Below are positions 16,844 to 23,285 of a stretch of DNA of 28,525 bases, piece after piece (positions within the stretch are counted from its first letter, which is position 1; every line of letters begins with the position of its first letter). The stretch comes from Candidatus Parcubacteria bacterium (GTDB lineage: Bacteria; Patescibacteriota; Microgenomatia; UBA12405). The position numbers and the translations under genes are program-made. The notes beneath the pieces are model-generated. The model was not told where the DNA came from and did no database searches. It was given only the letters and a program-made list of their open reading frames with translations. The DNA lies in NCBI GenBank assembly GCA_023443725.1, contig JAEZTF010000011.1, forward strand, positions 1 to 28,525. The letters are read 5' to 3'.

Positions 16844-16872
16844 ATAATAACTATTTTTTTTATAATTGTCAA
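16844..16872 (-). promoter_or_regulatory. Promoter of rho
   Basis: On the - strand, consensus -35 TTGACA (16872-16867), 17-bp spacer, -10 TATTAT (16849-16844). The leader is about 110 nt and includes the inverted repeat at 16772-16787. Room in the leader allows autoregulation, but no rut-like C-rich region is evident. Confidence 0.8.
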
Positions 16873-16931
16873 GTTTATATAGTTATATTAAATAAACTTT
16901 GTTATAAACAAGACAAAAAATAGTTAAAAAA

Positions 16932-17525
16932 TTATTTTCTTAAATTTATTTTAAAACCTGAATCTGATTGATTACAAATGGCAGAAGACGTCCTATCCGG
17001 ACTTTTATTACCTGGATTAGTATTTTGATTGGTGATTAACCTACCAATTTCAGTCCCTATTAAAATATTAGCTAAATCATTAGTACATGATGGAATAAAC
17101 AAATTAAGTTTTTTTTCTTTCCCAACAAAAAATCCAATAAATTTTTGTCCAACAAAAGTAATTTTTTGATCTATCTCTGATAATATTGGATTTTTTTCTT
17201 TATTTTGTTCTAAATTTCGACCAATCTCCTCTCTTTTTTCTGGTGGCAAAATACCACGACTAAACTCTAAAACAAATTTGGCAATTACACAACCATCTTC
17301 AGTAGAAAATAAATCACTGTTTTCCGTATCTAAAAGATGAATTAGATTTTTTCTATAATTTTCCTCTAAATTATCATATTCTGTTTTTGATTTAGTTCCG
17401 TAAACTGTTTCTATAGAAGTTTTTCTTAGTTCTAAATACGATTTAGATAAATCTATTAATTGGTCTTTTGGGGAATATTTATCAAACTCCATTGGTGTAA
17501 CTTGCTCCATAATTGGATTATACAT
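16932..17525 (-). CDS. Hypothetical soluble protein (197 aa or 192 aa)
   Basis: A charged, mostly helical protein without signal peptide or membrane segment; no family recognised. Residues about 120-165 are more hydrophobic (KITFVGQKFIGFFVGKEKK). The start is uncertain. The ATG at 17525 is followed at once by TATAAT (17522-17517). If that is the -10 box, transcription would begin at the next in-frame ATG (17510, Met6), giving a leaderless 192-residue product. A third ATG (Met12) has GGAG 12 nt upstream. It stands alone between rho and the Cys-rich gene. Confidence 0.65.
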   Translation of the reverse strand: MYNPIMEQVTPMEFDKYSPKDQLIDLSKSYLELRKTSIETVYGTKSKTEYDNLEENYRKNLIHLLDTENSDLFSTEDGCVIAKFVLEFSRGILPPEKREEIGRNLEQNKEKNPILSEIDQKITFVGQKFIGFFVGKEKKLNLFIPSCTNDLANILIGTEIGRLITNQNTNPGNKSPDRTSSAICNQSDSGFKINLRK

Positions 17526-17526
17526 C

Positions 17527-17550
17527 TATCTTTATAAGATATTTTGTCAA
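17527..17550 (-). promoter_or_regulatory. TTGACA box and operator-like palindrome upstream of the 197-aa gene
   Basis: On the - strand, TTGACA (17550-17545) is followed by the perfect palindrome TATCTT-ATA-AAGATA (17541-17527). The -10 assignment is unclear: TATAAT at 17522-17517 is 22 bp from TTGACA, longer than normal. A repressor bound to the palindrome would block the promoter. Confidence 0.4.
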
Positions 17551-17672
17551 ACCTTTTTTTAAAATTTTTGTTCCCTCTGTTTACCTAATTCAAATTCTTT
17601 ATTCTTTAAAAGAAATCACCAAAAATATAAAGTAATAAACTTTTCCGTAAACGGTGTAAAAAAATAGTTAAA

Positions 17673-20078
17673 TTAGTAAAGCAGAGAAGATACAATCTCT
17701 ATAGGAGTCAGACCAGTGGACCCCGTTATTCCCCAAATCAATTTATCAACCACATCATTCGCTCCTGTATTATTTAAATAATTTGTCATTATTCCATATG
17801 CATGAGCTTCATATTCAGACACCACGCTAGCGGCTTCACCATAATATTGACTCAAATTAGCACCATATTTTGCATATTGATTTAGATGCAATGTTTCATG
17901 TGCCATTGTACCTGGACTACCCTGTACCAAAAAAACATCGCTGGCATATTGTGGACTAGGGACAAAAAATCCACCTGTTTCATTATCTCTATACCAAGTT
18001 AAGAGATCAGGGTCAGCACTTAAGCGACTTAAGATTGCTTGATCACCTTGAATATAATTTGCACCTTTATTTTGTTCTACTAAGGCAGAAATAAACGAAT
18101 CTGTACTACTATAAGTAGTAGGATTTGGCTGATTGTATTTAGATGAAAAAGTATACATATCAGCTATAAGATAATCAAAAACAGAACTCTCGTCAGCACT
18201 ATTTACTCCAGTCAAAGATGCTACAAGATCATTTTGCTTAACTGGGTAACCGTTAGTATAAGAATATTTTCTAATTGCTTCTTTTGTTTCTTCTACTGTT
18301 GCATTTTCACTCACCCCATATATTTTTTTAAGACTCTCGAGACTAGTGATTCTGTCAGAACTCTTATATCCTCCTTTAATATAGTTAATTATCCCATTAG
18401 CAAGCGAGGGACCATATTCAACAACACCCACAACACCAGCAGTAATCGCTAATATATTACCAATTGCTTCTGTTCCTTTCATATAAAGTTCATCAATCGA
18501 TTCTTCTTGAGAAATTTGTTTACAATACATTTGAGGAGAAAGCGAATTTTTTCCATTTTGATCTGAAACACAGTAACCAGATAAACAATCAGCATCAGTA
18601 CTACAATTACCACCAGTTCCTTTTTTACCAGCTGATGCATCTACAACTTCACAAGTTTCAGTAAAACGGTTACAAGAATAACCTTCTGGACAAGCATCAC
18701 TAGAATAAGCTGCTTGTAAATGATAGGTACTTTTTGCACATGGAGTATGATCTTCATAATATTCTTTTTTGTTTTCACATGTATTATTAAAACAACGTTG
18801 AGTTAACATATTACAACTAGTAGTATCCCAACCAGTTTTTGTACAAATCGCAGAACTAGATTGATTAACACATTTTTGAGTCCCAATAGTAGCTCCTCCA
18901 CATGCGGCAATTGGAATATTTTTGCTAGTACAAGCTTTAACTTCTGTTTCCCAAGAACAACCAGCTGAACGACAACTACTGGGAGTATTCAAACTCCCAC
19001 AGTTAACATTTTTATCAGTATAACTACAGTTTACAGTTGTTTTAGGATTTACGAAATTACCTGCTTCTGTATAATATCCTGCTATAACACAATTCCATTT
19101 TGATTCTCCAGTTGTTGAATTTTTATTAACCTGACCAGGAACTCCAACTACACAAGCTCCTTCAGCAGATCCACAAACAGGAGTATGGCTAGTAGTAACA
19201 ACACACGTTTGTCTAGATAATGGTGGATTACCACCAGTACAACCAGTTGGACTTCCAGTTACAGTTCTAAGTTGAAAATCACCACCAGCAAATTGATTAC
19301 ATGCTCCCCATGGACCAACATCAAAAGAAGTACAAGTTGGTTTTACAACACAGGGTTGTTCACTTGGTAAAACAGGTACTCCTCCACTACAATTGGTTGG
19401 TGTTTTAGTTACTGTTCTGGTTTGTTTACCATTAACACAAGTTGACCATGAACCATAACGAACAATCGTACATAGAGGAGTTCCCGGAGTCACTTTGGGA
19501 TCAACACAGGTTTTAGTTGTTTTTACCCATCGATAACTTGAATTACAAGTATTGGTGTATCCATTAATACATTTGGTTTCTCCTTTGTCACATTCTATTT
19601 CATGACCACCTGGATTGATAGGAACGGTAGTAGTTATAGTAGGAATAGTACATGTTTGTTCACTTGGACCAACAGTTACTCCTCCACTACAATTAGTTGG
19701 TTCTTTTGTTACTGTTCTAGTTTGTTTACCATTAACACAAGCTGACCAACTACCATATCTAACGGTAGTACAGAGAGGAACTCCTGGAGTAACTTTGGGA
19801 TCAGAACAAGATTGAGAAGTTTTAGTCCATCGATAACTAGAATTACAGTTATTAATAAAACCATCAATACATTTGGTATCTCCTTTGTCACATTCTATTT
19901 CATGACCACCTTTTGGAATATCATAAGTAGTATCAGTTGCGGCACTACTTCTATTATCTTGATTTTGTTGGACTAATTTAGTGGCAATTGGTAAAGAGAC
20001 TACCACCAACAACATGCCTAATAAAGTCAAAACAGTAGCAAATCCATTTGCTGATGAATAATGCTGTCTACATTTCAC
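17673..20078 (-). CDS. Surface Cys-rich, TSP1-like repeat protein with C-terminal HEXXH putative metallopeptidase region
   Basis: An 801-residue protein with a GTG start. The N-terminus has a pilin-like hydrophobic segment after Asn-Gly (GFATVLTLLGMLLVVVSLPI, about 12-31). Two Cys-rich units follow, starting at residues 57 and 157 with GGHEIECDKG, exactly 100 residues apart. Each holds a TSP1-like stretch (YGSWSxCVNGKQTRTVTK). A third TSP1-like unit (about 247-292) and further Cys pairs extend to about residue 520. Residues 535-560 are hydrophobic. The C-terminal part contains HETLH (727-731) and, 26 residues further on, EYEAHAYG (755-762), the spacing of an HEXXH zinc site with a downstream Glu ligand. 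I infer an exported, disulfide-rich adhesin with a possible protease domain. It follows the SIMPL gene by 12 bp, so the two probably form an operon. Confidence 0.8.
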   Translation of the reverse strand: MKCRQHYSSANGFATVLTLLGMLLVVVSLPIATKLVQQNQDNRSSAATDTTYDIPKGGHEIECDKGDTKCIDGFINNCNSSYRWTKTSQSCSDPKVTPGVPLCTTVRYGSWSACVNGKQTRTVTKEPTNCSGGVTVGPSEQTCTIPTITTTVPINPGGHEIECDKGETKCINGYTNTCNSSYRWVKTTKTCVDPKVTPGTPLCTIVRYGSWSTCVNGKQTRTVTKTPTNCSGGVPVLPSEQPCVVKPTCTSFDVGPWGACNQFAGGDFQLRTVTGSPTGCTGGNPPLSRQTCVVTTSHTPVCGSAEGACVVGVPGQVNKNSTTGESKWNCVIAGYYTEAGNFVNPKTTVNCSYTDKNVNCGSLNTPSSCRSAGCSWETEVKACTSKNIPIAACGGATIGTQKCVNQSSSAICTKTGWDTTSCNMLTQRCFNNTCENKKEYYEDHTPCAKSTYHLQAAYSSDACPEGYSCNRFTETCEVVDASAGKKGTGGNCSTDADCLSGYCVSDQNGKNSLSPQMYCKQISQEESIDELYMKGTEAIGNILAITAGVVGVVEYGPSLANGIINYIKGGYKSSDRITSLESLKKIYGVSENATVEETKEAIRKYSYTNGYPVKQNDLVASLTGVNSADESSVFDYLIADMYTFSSKYNQPNPTTYSSTDSFISALVEQNKGANYIQGDQAILSRLSADPDLLTWYRDNETGGFFVPSPQYASDVFLVQGSPGTMAHETLHLNQYAKYGANLSQYYGEAASVVSEYEAHAYGIMTNYLNNTGANDVVDKLIWGITGSTGLTPIEIVSSLLY
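19311..19910 (-). repeat. 300-bp tandem direct duplication within the Cys-rich gene
   Basis: Copy 1 is 19611-19910 and copy 2 begins at 19610, matching over most of its length and diverging near 19340. The period is exactly 100 codons. The protein copies are about 80% identical, so duplication is old enough for drift but recent enough to see at DNA level. Confidence 0.85.
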
Positions 20079-20090
20079 TTGATTTAATGA

Positions 20091-20771
20091 TTACCAAATT
20101 TGATAAATGACAGAAACACTTTTGGAAATATTAATTGAACCATTGTTGGTTTTAAGATCTTCAATAGTGGAAGTAGTATTAGTGTTGTCATCAGTAATCG
20201 AGATAACTTTACCTAAACGTTTATTAGCTGATTTGGCAATCAGTTTAGCTTTCTTTAGAGCATCAGCATAAACATCTTGACGAAGTTTTTCTTCAACGTT
20301 CTTAATGTTTTCAGATTCAAAAGTAATATTAGACACAGTTGTAGCTCCATAGGTGTAAAGCTTTTTGATTAAATTATCTAAACCATCTGTTTTACTAGTT
20401 TTAACACTGAAAGCATTAGCTATTGAGAAACTAGTTCCTGTAGAAGTAATTTGATAGAAAGTTTTTTTGATTTCTATATTTGGATCACCATGTTCTTTAG
20501 CAATATTAATTAATCGATTGATGCCATTATTACCATCATCAATAGCTAAAGAGACTTCATTCCCGACATTAACCCGAGTAACTACAAATTTAACAGAATC
20601 TGGTTGGGCAGAAATGTCGGCCTGACCGGTGACAGAAATAGTGGAGATATTACTGTTCGTTTTTAGAAAGGTAAAGACACTAAAAACAGCAATAATAATT
20701 AAACATCCCATGGTAATAAATTTGGGAAGATTTTTTTGGTTTGAAGTTTCAGTTGTATTAAAGTTTTCCAT
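20091..20771 (-). CDS. SIMPL (DUF541) domain protein, membrane-anchored
   Basis: A 226-residue protein with a short cytoplasmic N-terminus, one membrane segment (about 18-36) and a SIMPL/DUF541 domain (about 42-225). Recognisable signatures are ISVTGQADISAQPDSVKFVV at the start, LRQDVYADALKKAKLIAKSA in the helix and SKSVSVIYQI at the end. The family (E. coli YggE, human SIMPL, Brucella BP26) forms periplasmic or extracellular oligomers, and its biochemical role is poorly defined. Here it would face outward. It is the first gene of a likely two-gene unit with the Cys-rich protein, in the same frame and 12 bp apart. A possible promoter (TTGAGT, 16 bp, TATTCT) ends 11 bp before the ATG. Confidence 0.88.
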   Translation of the reverse strand: MENFNTTETSNQKNLPKFITMGCLIIIAVFSVFTFLKTNSNISTISVTGQADISAQPDSVKFVVTRVNVGNEVSLAIDDGNNGINRLINIAKEHGDPNIEIKKTFYQITSTGTSFSIANAFSVKTSKTDGLDNLIKKLYTYGATTVSNITFESENIKNVEEKLRQDVYADALKKAKLIAKSANKRLGKVISITDDNTNTTSTIEDLKTNNGSINISKSVSVIYQIW

Positions 20772-20811
20772 ATCTACTTATTAGAATAGATGATTTTTGG
20801 AAAAACTCAAC

Positions 20812-20867
20812 AAAAAAAATAGTGTTGAAAGTAGCAGACCTGCCCCCTCTGCTACTCTCAACACTAT
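20812..20867 (-). terminator. Very strong intrinsic terminator of the sORF/structured RNA transcript
   Basis: On the - strand a 20-bp stem (outer ATAGTGTTGA/TCAACACTAT, one G·U pair, inner AGTAGCAGA/TCTGCTACT) with a 9-nt loop is followed by eight T residues. The single non-Watson-Crick pair is G·U on the - strand but A·C on the + strand, so the hairpin is tuned for - strand RNA. Confidence 0.92.
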
Positions 20868-21057
20868 CTTCAAGCTAATTGACTATTTTTTTGCCCAAAA
20901 ATAGGCACCACTCAATTTGACTTTTAATCAAATAAGCTTTATTTTAGATATTGAAGAAACAACGATATACGTGTTCCACCTGCTTTGAGAATATCGATAA
21001 AGTTGTTTCTTTTTTTTGTGCCAAAAATCAACTTTCGTTGCTTCTCCAATATCTAAA
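20868..21057 (-). ncRNA. Structured RNA (ncRNA or 3' UTR), multi-helix, novel
   Basis: On the - strand, 21057-21036 pairs with 20964-20943 as a continuous 22-bp helix with two G·U pairs, closing a domain of about 115 nt. Inside are a 7-bp hairpin (AAAGTTG/CAACTTT, 21035-21029 with 21005-20999) and a weaker ATAT-type stem. Downstream are a nested hairpin (AATTGA..TCAATT around CTATTTTT..AAAAATAG) and an overlapping alternative stem (ATTTGA..TCAAAT), then the terminator. I see no signatures of tmRNA, RNase P RNA, SRP RNA or 6S RNA. The RNA begins 2 bp after a 44-codon ORF and would be made from the promoter at 21201-21228. Confidence 0.6.
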
Positions 21058-21058
21058 T

Positions 21059-21193
21059 TTAAAGAACTAGTTTTCCCCCAAGCTTAGCCATTTCCTTCAA
21101 TTGTTTCTCCGCCCACATCTTACTCGTCATTTTTCCTTTTGTCTTTTTTACCTTTCCACTTTTGGTGAAAAATTTTTTTATCATCTGAAGCAT
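21059..21193 (-). CDS. Small basic protein (44 aa), probably leaderless
   Basis: The ORF starts MLQMIKKFFTKSGKVKKTKG and ends MAKLGGKLVL. It is strongly basic, with an amphipathic C-terminal helix (WAEKQLKEMAKLGG). A promoter (TAGACA, 16 bp, TATACT) ends 7 bp before the ATG, so the transcript would begin at or next to the start codon. An internal ATG (codon 22) has AAAGGA at good spacing, so a 23-residue product (MTSKMWAEKQLK...) is an alternative. The stop codon is immediately before the 22-bp helix. No family recognised; the ORF could also be a by-product of an RNA gene. Confidence 0.45.
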   Translation of the reverse strand: MLQMIKKFFTKSGKVKKTKGKMTSKMWAEKQLKEMAKLGGKLVL

Positions 21194-21200
21194 TAAAAAC

Positions 21201-21228
21201 AGTATAACTCCATTTCATCCCATGTCTA
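21201..21228 (-). promoter_or_regulatory. Promoter of the sORF/structured RNA transcript
   Basis: On the - strand, TAGACA (21228-21223), 16-bp spacer, TATACT (21206-21201). The expected transcript from about 21194 to about 20812 is roughly 380 nt. Between it and the next element (21229-21362) I see only AT-rich sequence with no gene. Confidence 0.6.
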
Positions 21229-21362
21229 TATCCTATAAAAATTTGCCCTCCAAAATACTACTACCCTATAAAATAATATTTCTAAAAATCAAAGCTATTT
21301 TTGTCATTTTTTGACACTTTTTAGTCGTTGTGGAAAACTCGTGGACAACCAAATTTAAATTG

Positions 21363-21420
21363 CTCCCCCTTTATCAAGGGGAGCTGTCCTCCGATGTCCA
21401 TCGGAGGACTGAGGGGTTTT
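21363..21420 (+). repeat. REP-like double-hairpin element, intergenic copy
   Basis: CTCCCC..GGGGAG (21363-21383), then the palindrome TCCTCCGATG..CATCGGAGGA (21387-21408), then CTGAGGGGTTTT. It has the same order and flanks as the copy at 8002-8045, but the second stem has different bases that still pair. A mobile or self-spreading palindromic family is inferred. Confidence 0.8.
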
Positions 21421-21424
21421 GATC

Positions 21425-21450
21425 AAAAAAAAATCCGGCATCTCCGGATT
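21425..21450 (-). terminator. Intrinsic terminator of the 143-aa membrane protein gene
   Basis: On the - strand AATCCGG/CCGGATT with a 5-nt loop, followed by nine T residues. The end of the element, ATGCCGGATT plus T-run, is the same as in the terminator at 22124-22152. Confidence 0.8.
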
Positions 21451-21459
21451 AGATATATA

Positions 21460-21500
21460 GTGGAGAATTCAAGACTGGTAAACCAGCTTCAATTCTCCAC
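21460..21500 (-). other. Long 3'-UTR hairpin of the 143-aa gene
   Basis: On the - strand GTGGAGAATT pairs with AATTCTCCAC. It continues inward with AAG/CTT and CTGGT/ACCAG, broken by one mismatch and one bulge. It lies between the stop codon and the terminator and has no T-run of its own, so it may stabilise the mRNA or bind a protein. Confidence 0.6.
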
Positions 21501-21543
21501 CAAAGAGTCAGTAAAAATTACTTTCCAGTAAAAAGTTTATTGT

Positions 21544-21975
21544 TTAGCCGTGTATCAATGAATAGACAAAACTTGCAATCAGGATTAAAAACGCCAGAAC
21601 ACGAAAGAATCTTCCTACTTTTACATTAAAATATTTTTTGGGAGAAAAATACATCCAATCAGGCAAATCTCGACTTTCAAGATTTATTTGTATGTCAGAT
21701 ATACAATCCCAATTAGACATACTTTCCAAAAACTTCTGATAAGCCTGAAGATCATTTTTTTGTCCTTCGTTATAACAAACGACTTCTTCTTCAAGATTAT
21801 TCTTCATTAGATTCAAGTAATACTTTATCTTTTCAATACCCGAATCTTTACGAAGAACTTCTTTCAACAGTCTTTTGTGTTTTCGATAAAATGAGCCCTT
21901 AAAAGACAAGAGCCACCCTCCCAAAAGCAACACTACAAACATCGCCAACAAAAACCATTGAGTACGGTCTACCAC
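21544..21975 (-). CDS. Bitopic-plus-tail membrane protein (143 aa), TM-soluble-TM
   Basis: A 143-residue protein with a GTG start and a perfect AGGAGG SD 8 nt upstream. It has a hydrophobic segment near the N-terminus (about 7-25), a charged helical domain of about 90 residues (including GIEKIKYYLNLMKNNLEEEV and a Trp-Asp-Cys stretch) and a second hydrophobic segment (about 121-139). No family is recognised. It is a single-gene unit with its own promoter and terminator. Size, topology, promoter and terminator parallel those of the next gene at 22261, although the protein sequences are hardly alike. Confidence 0.7.
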   Translation of the reverse strand: MVDRTQWFLLAMFVVLLLGGWLLSFKGSFYRKHKRLLKEVLRKDSGIEKIKYYLNLMKNNLEEEVVCYNEGQKNDLQAYQKFLESMSNWDCISDIQINLESRDLPDWMYFSPKKYFNVKVGRFFRVLAFLILIASFVYSLIHG

Positions 21976-22087
21976 AATACTTCCCTCCTAATTTTATTTT
22001 TATTACAAAATTTAATCACCAATCGCCAATAATTGGTAAAAAAATGTATCTCTCTTTACTGAAATTAATTTTCAACGTACAGCCGCC

Positions 22088-22116
22088 ATTGTACCAAAAT
22101 ATTATAGGATTGTAAA
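22088..22116 (-). promoter_or_regulatory. Promoter of the 143-aa membrane protein gene (element A)
   Basis: On the - strand, TTTACA (22116-22111), 17 bp, TACAAT (22093-22088), with an extended TGG before the -10. The spacer contains CCTATAATATTTTGG, nearly identical to the spacer of the promoter at 22775-22803. The match continues downstream through GGCTGTACGTTGAAAATT. The rest of 21976-22260 holds only the leader, terminator and hairpin listed separately. Confidence 0.75.
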
Positions 22117-22123
22117 TATGCCC

Positions 22124-22152
22124 AAAAAAAAATCCGGCATATCACCAGATTT
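22124..22152 (-). terminator. Intrinsic terminator of the 141-aa membrane protein gene
   Basis: On the - strand AATCTGG/CCGGATT (one G·U pair), 7-nt loop, then nine T residues. It lies only 8 bp upstream of the -35 box of the next unit. Confidence 0.75.
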
Positions 22153-22198
22153 AATTTAAAAACATTTTTTCCTCTTTTTTTAAGACTAGGTGAAGAGA

Positions 22199-22241
22199 GA
22201 GGGTTAGTTTTTAACTAGATTTTAGTTTGACACTAACCCTC
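22199..22241 (-). other. 3'-UTR hairpin of the 141-aa gene
   Basis: A perfect 10-bp stem GAGGGTTAGT/ACTAACCCTC encloses a smaller ACTA/TAGT hairpin. It lies between the stop codon and the terminator, in the same relative place as the hairpin in the neighbouring 143-aa unit. Confidence 0.6.
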
Positions 22242-22260
22242 CTCAACAAAACATTACATT

Positions 22261-22686
22261 TTAATCATCTTTTAAGGAAACATAAATTCCCACTGTGATT
22301 ACAATAAGTATGGTTGTTAATAAAACTTTCCAAAAACTAATTTTTGGATGTATGTATAACGAACCTCTTCCTGATGGATAAGGAGTTTGACTAACTACTT
22401 TTAGTCCACCGATAGTTTCTTCAAAGCTATTTGGATTCATCTGTTTGATTGCATTATAATAGATCGAATAGGAACTAGGATAATAACTCGCGTTATTTTC
22501 TTCTAAGAAGAATAACAATTTTTCTCTTGATTGGGTCAATTCTTCAATCGTTTTTGAAACAAGTGCTTGATCCACCAAACTATCCCATTCTCGATCAAAA
22601 GTCGAAATCGAATGAAACATCCAATAAATCGAAGCTATGGTCAATAGGATGAACAACACAAAAAAGAATACAAGTTTTTTTTTCAC
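22261..22686 (-). CDS. TM-soluble-TM membrane protein (141 aa)
   Basis: The protein starts MKKKLVFFFVLFILLTIASI (membrane segment about 4-23). About 85 soluble residues follow, with a helical part (TIEELTQSREKLLFFLEENN), and a second membrane segment lies near the end (about 116-137). The GTG at 22686 is chosen because AAGGGGG sits 9 nt before it; a TTG 9 bp further upstream overlaps that SD. No family recognised. It is a single-gene unit with a promoter and terminator like those of the 143-aa gene. Confidence 0.68.
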   Translation of the reverse strand: MKKKLVFFFVLFILLTIASIYWMFHSISTFDREWDSLVDQALVSKTIEELTQSREKLLFFLEENNASYYPSSYSIYYNAIKQMNPNSFEETIGGLKVVSQTPYPSGRGSLYIHPKISFWKVLLTTILIVITVGIYVSLKDD

Positions 22687-22774
22687 AAAAAACAACCCCC
22701 TTAAATTTAATGTTTTGTCTTCAAGATTAAATCTTAAAGAAACAAGAAAAATGAATTTTCAATGTACAACCAAT

Positions 22775-22803
22775 ATTATACCATAATATTATAGGTTAAT
22801 CAA
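22775..22803 (-). promoter_or_regulatory. Promoter of the 141-aa membrane protein gene (element B)
   Basis: On the - strand, TTGATT (22803-22798), 17 bp, TATAAT (22780-22775), with TGG before the -10. It is homologous to element A at 22088-22116 from the spacer through GTACATTGAAAATT. The leader is about 80 nt. Confidence 0.78.
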
Positions 22804-22847
22804 TAAATCAGGCACAAATCTAATCTATACTTAACACGGTCAAAGGT

Positions 22848-23285
22848 CTATATATTATCAGATATTATTTTCCAAACCTTTTTTACCACTTCTCTCTTCA
22901 TTCTCTTTCTATCTGTAATTTTATTTTTTAGTTTTTCTTTTAAAATTAACTTTTCTGTCAAAAATCTATTTTTAAATCTTATAGCCATAAATACTTCTCC
23001 AGGTAAGTTTCCTGTCACTCCTATTCCAATATCACCCTCAATTTTTTTTGCCATCTCTAGTGCTACTTCTTCCGAAAATACACTATATCTATCTATTACC
23101 TTACTGTCTACTCCAGCTTCAATTTTAGATTTTTCGCTATAAGTTACCTTGCCACCAATAAATATAGCCGAAACACCGGGTATATTTGTTATAGAATCTG
23201 CTATTGCCCCTCCAGTGCACGATTCCATCACCCCAATAGTCATTTTATCCAAAATCAATTTTTTAATTAGTTTAGTTTTATCCAT
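22848..23285 (-). CDS. pncC: CinA C-terminal / PncC-like nicotinamide-nucleotide amidase family protein
   Basis: A 145-residue single-domain protein of the CinA C-terminal family, whose active members deamidate NMN to nicotinate mononucleotide in NAD salvage. Visible signatures are ESCTGGAIADSITNIPGVS (Ser22 the likely nucleophile) and GGKVTYSEKSK (Tyr49 and Lys54 at the spacing expected for the other active-site residues). The later segment, normally TGxAGPGGG...KPVGTV, is shortened to VTGNLPGEVFMAI, and the Gly-Pro-Gly-Gly loop is missing. Activity is therefore uncertain. The start overlaps the end of radA by 8 bp, so the two are co-transcribed and probably coupled. Confidence 0.82.
   Translation of the reverse strand: MDKTKLIKKLILDKMTIGVMESCTGGAIADSITNIPGVSAIFIGGKVTYSEKSKIEAGVDSKVIDRYSVFSEEVALEMAKKIEGDIGIGVTGNLPGEVFMAIRFKNRFLTEKLILKEKLKNKITDRKRMKREVVKKVWKIISDNI

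Noticed and set aside
17673..20078. J-domain in the Cys-rich protein (LKKIYGVSENATVEETKEAI, about residues 583-602)
   Set aside because: It resembles DnaJ helices I-II, but the essential His-Pro-Asp is absent and the context is extracellular. The likeness is too weak to call.
20812..21200. tmRNA, RNase P RNA, SRP RNA or 6S RNA
   Set aside because: There is no tRNA-like acceptor end with CCA, no GAGGAAAGTC-type RNase P core, no SRP tetraloop domain and no 6S-type open bubble that I can recognise.
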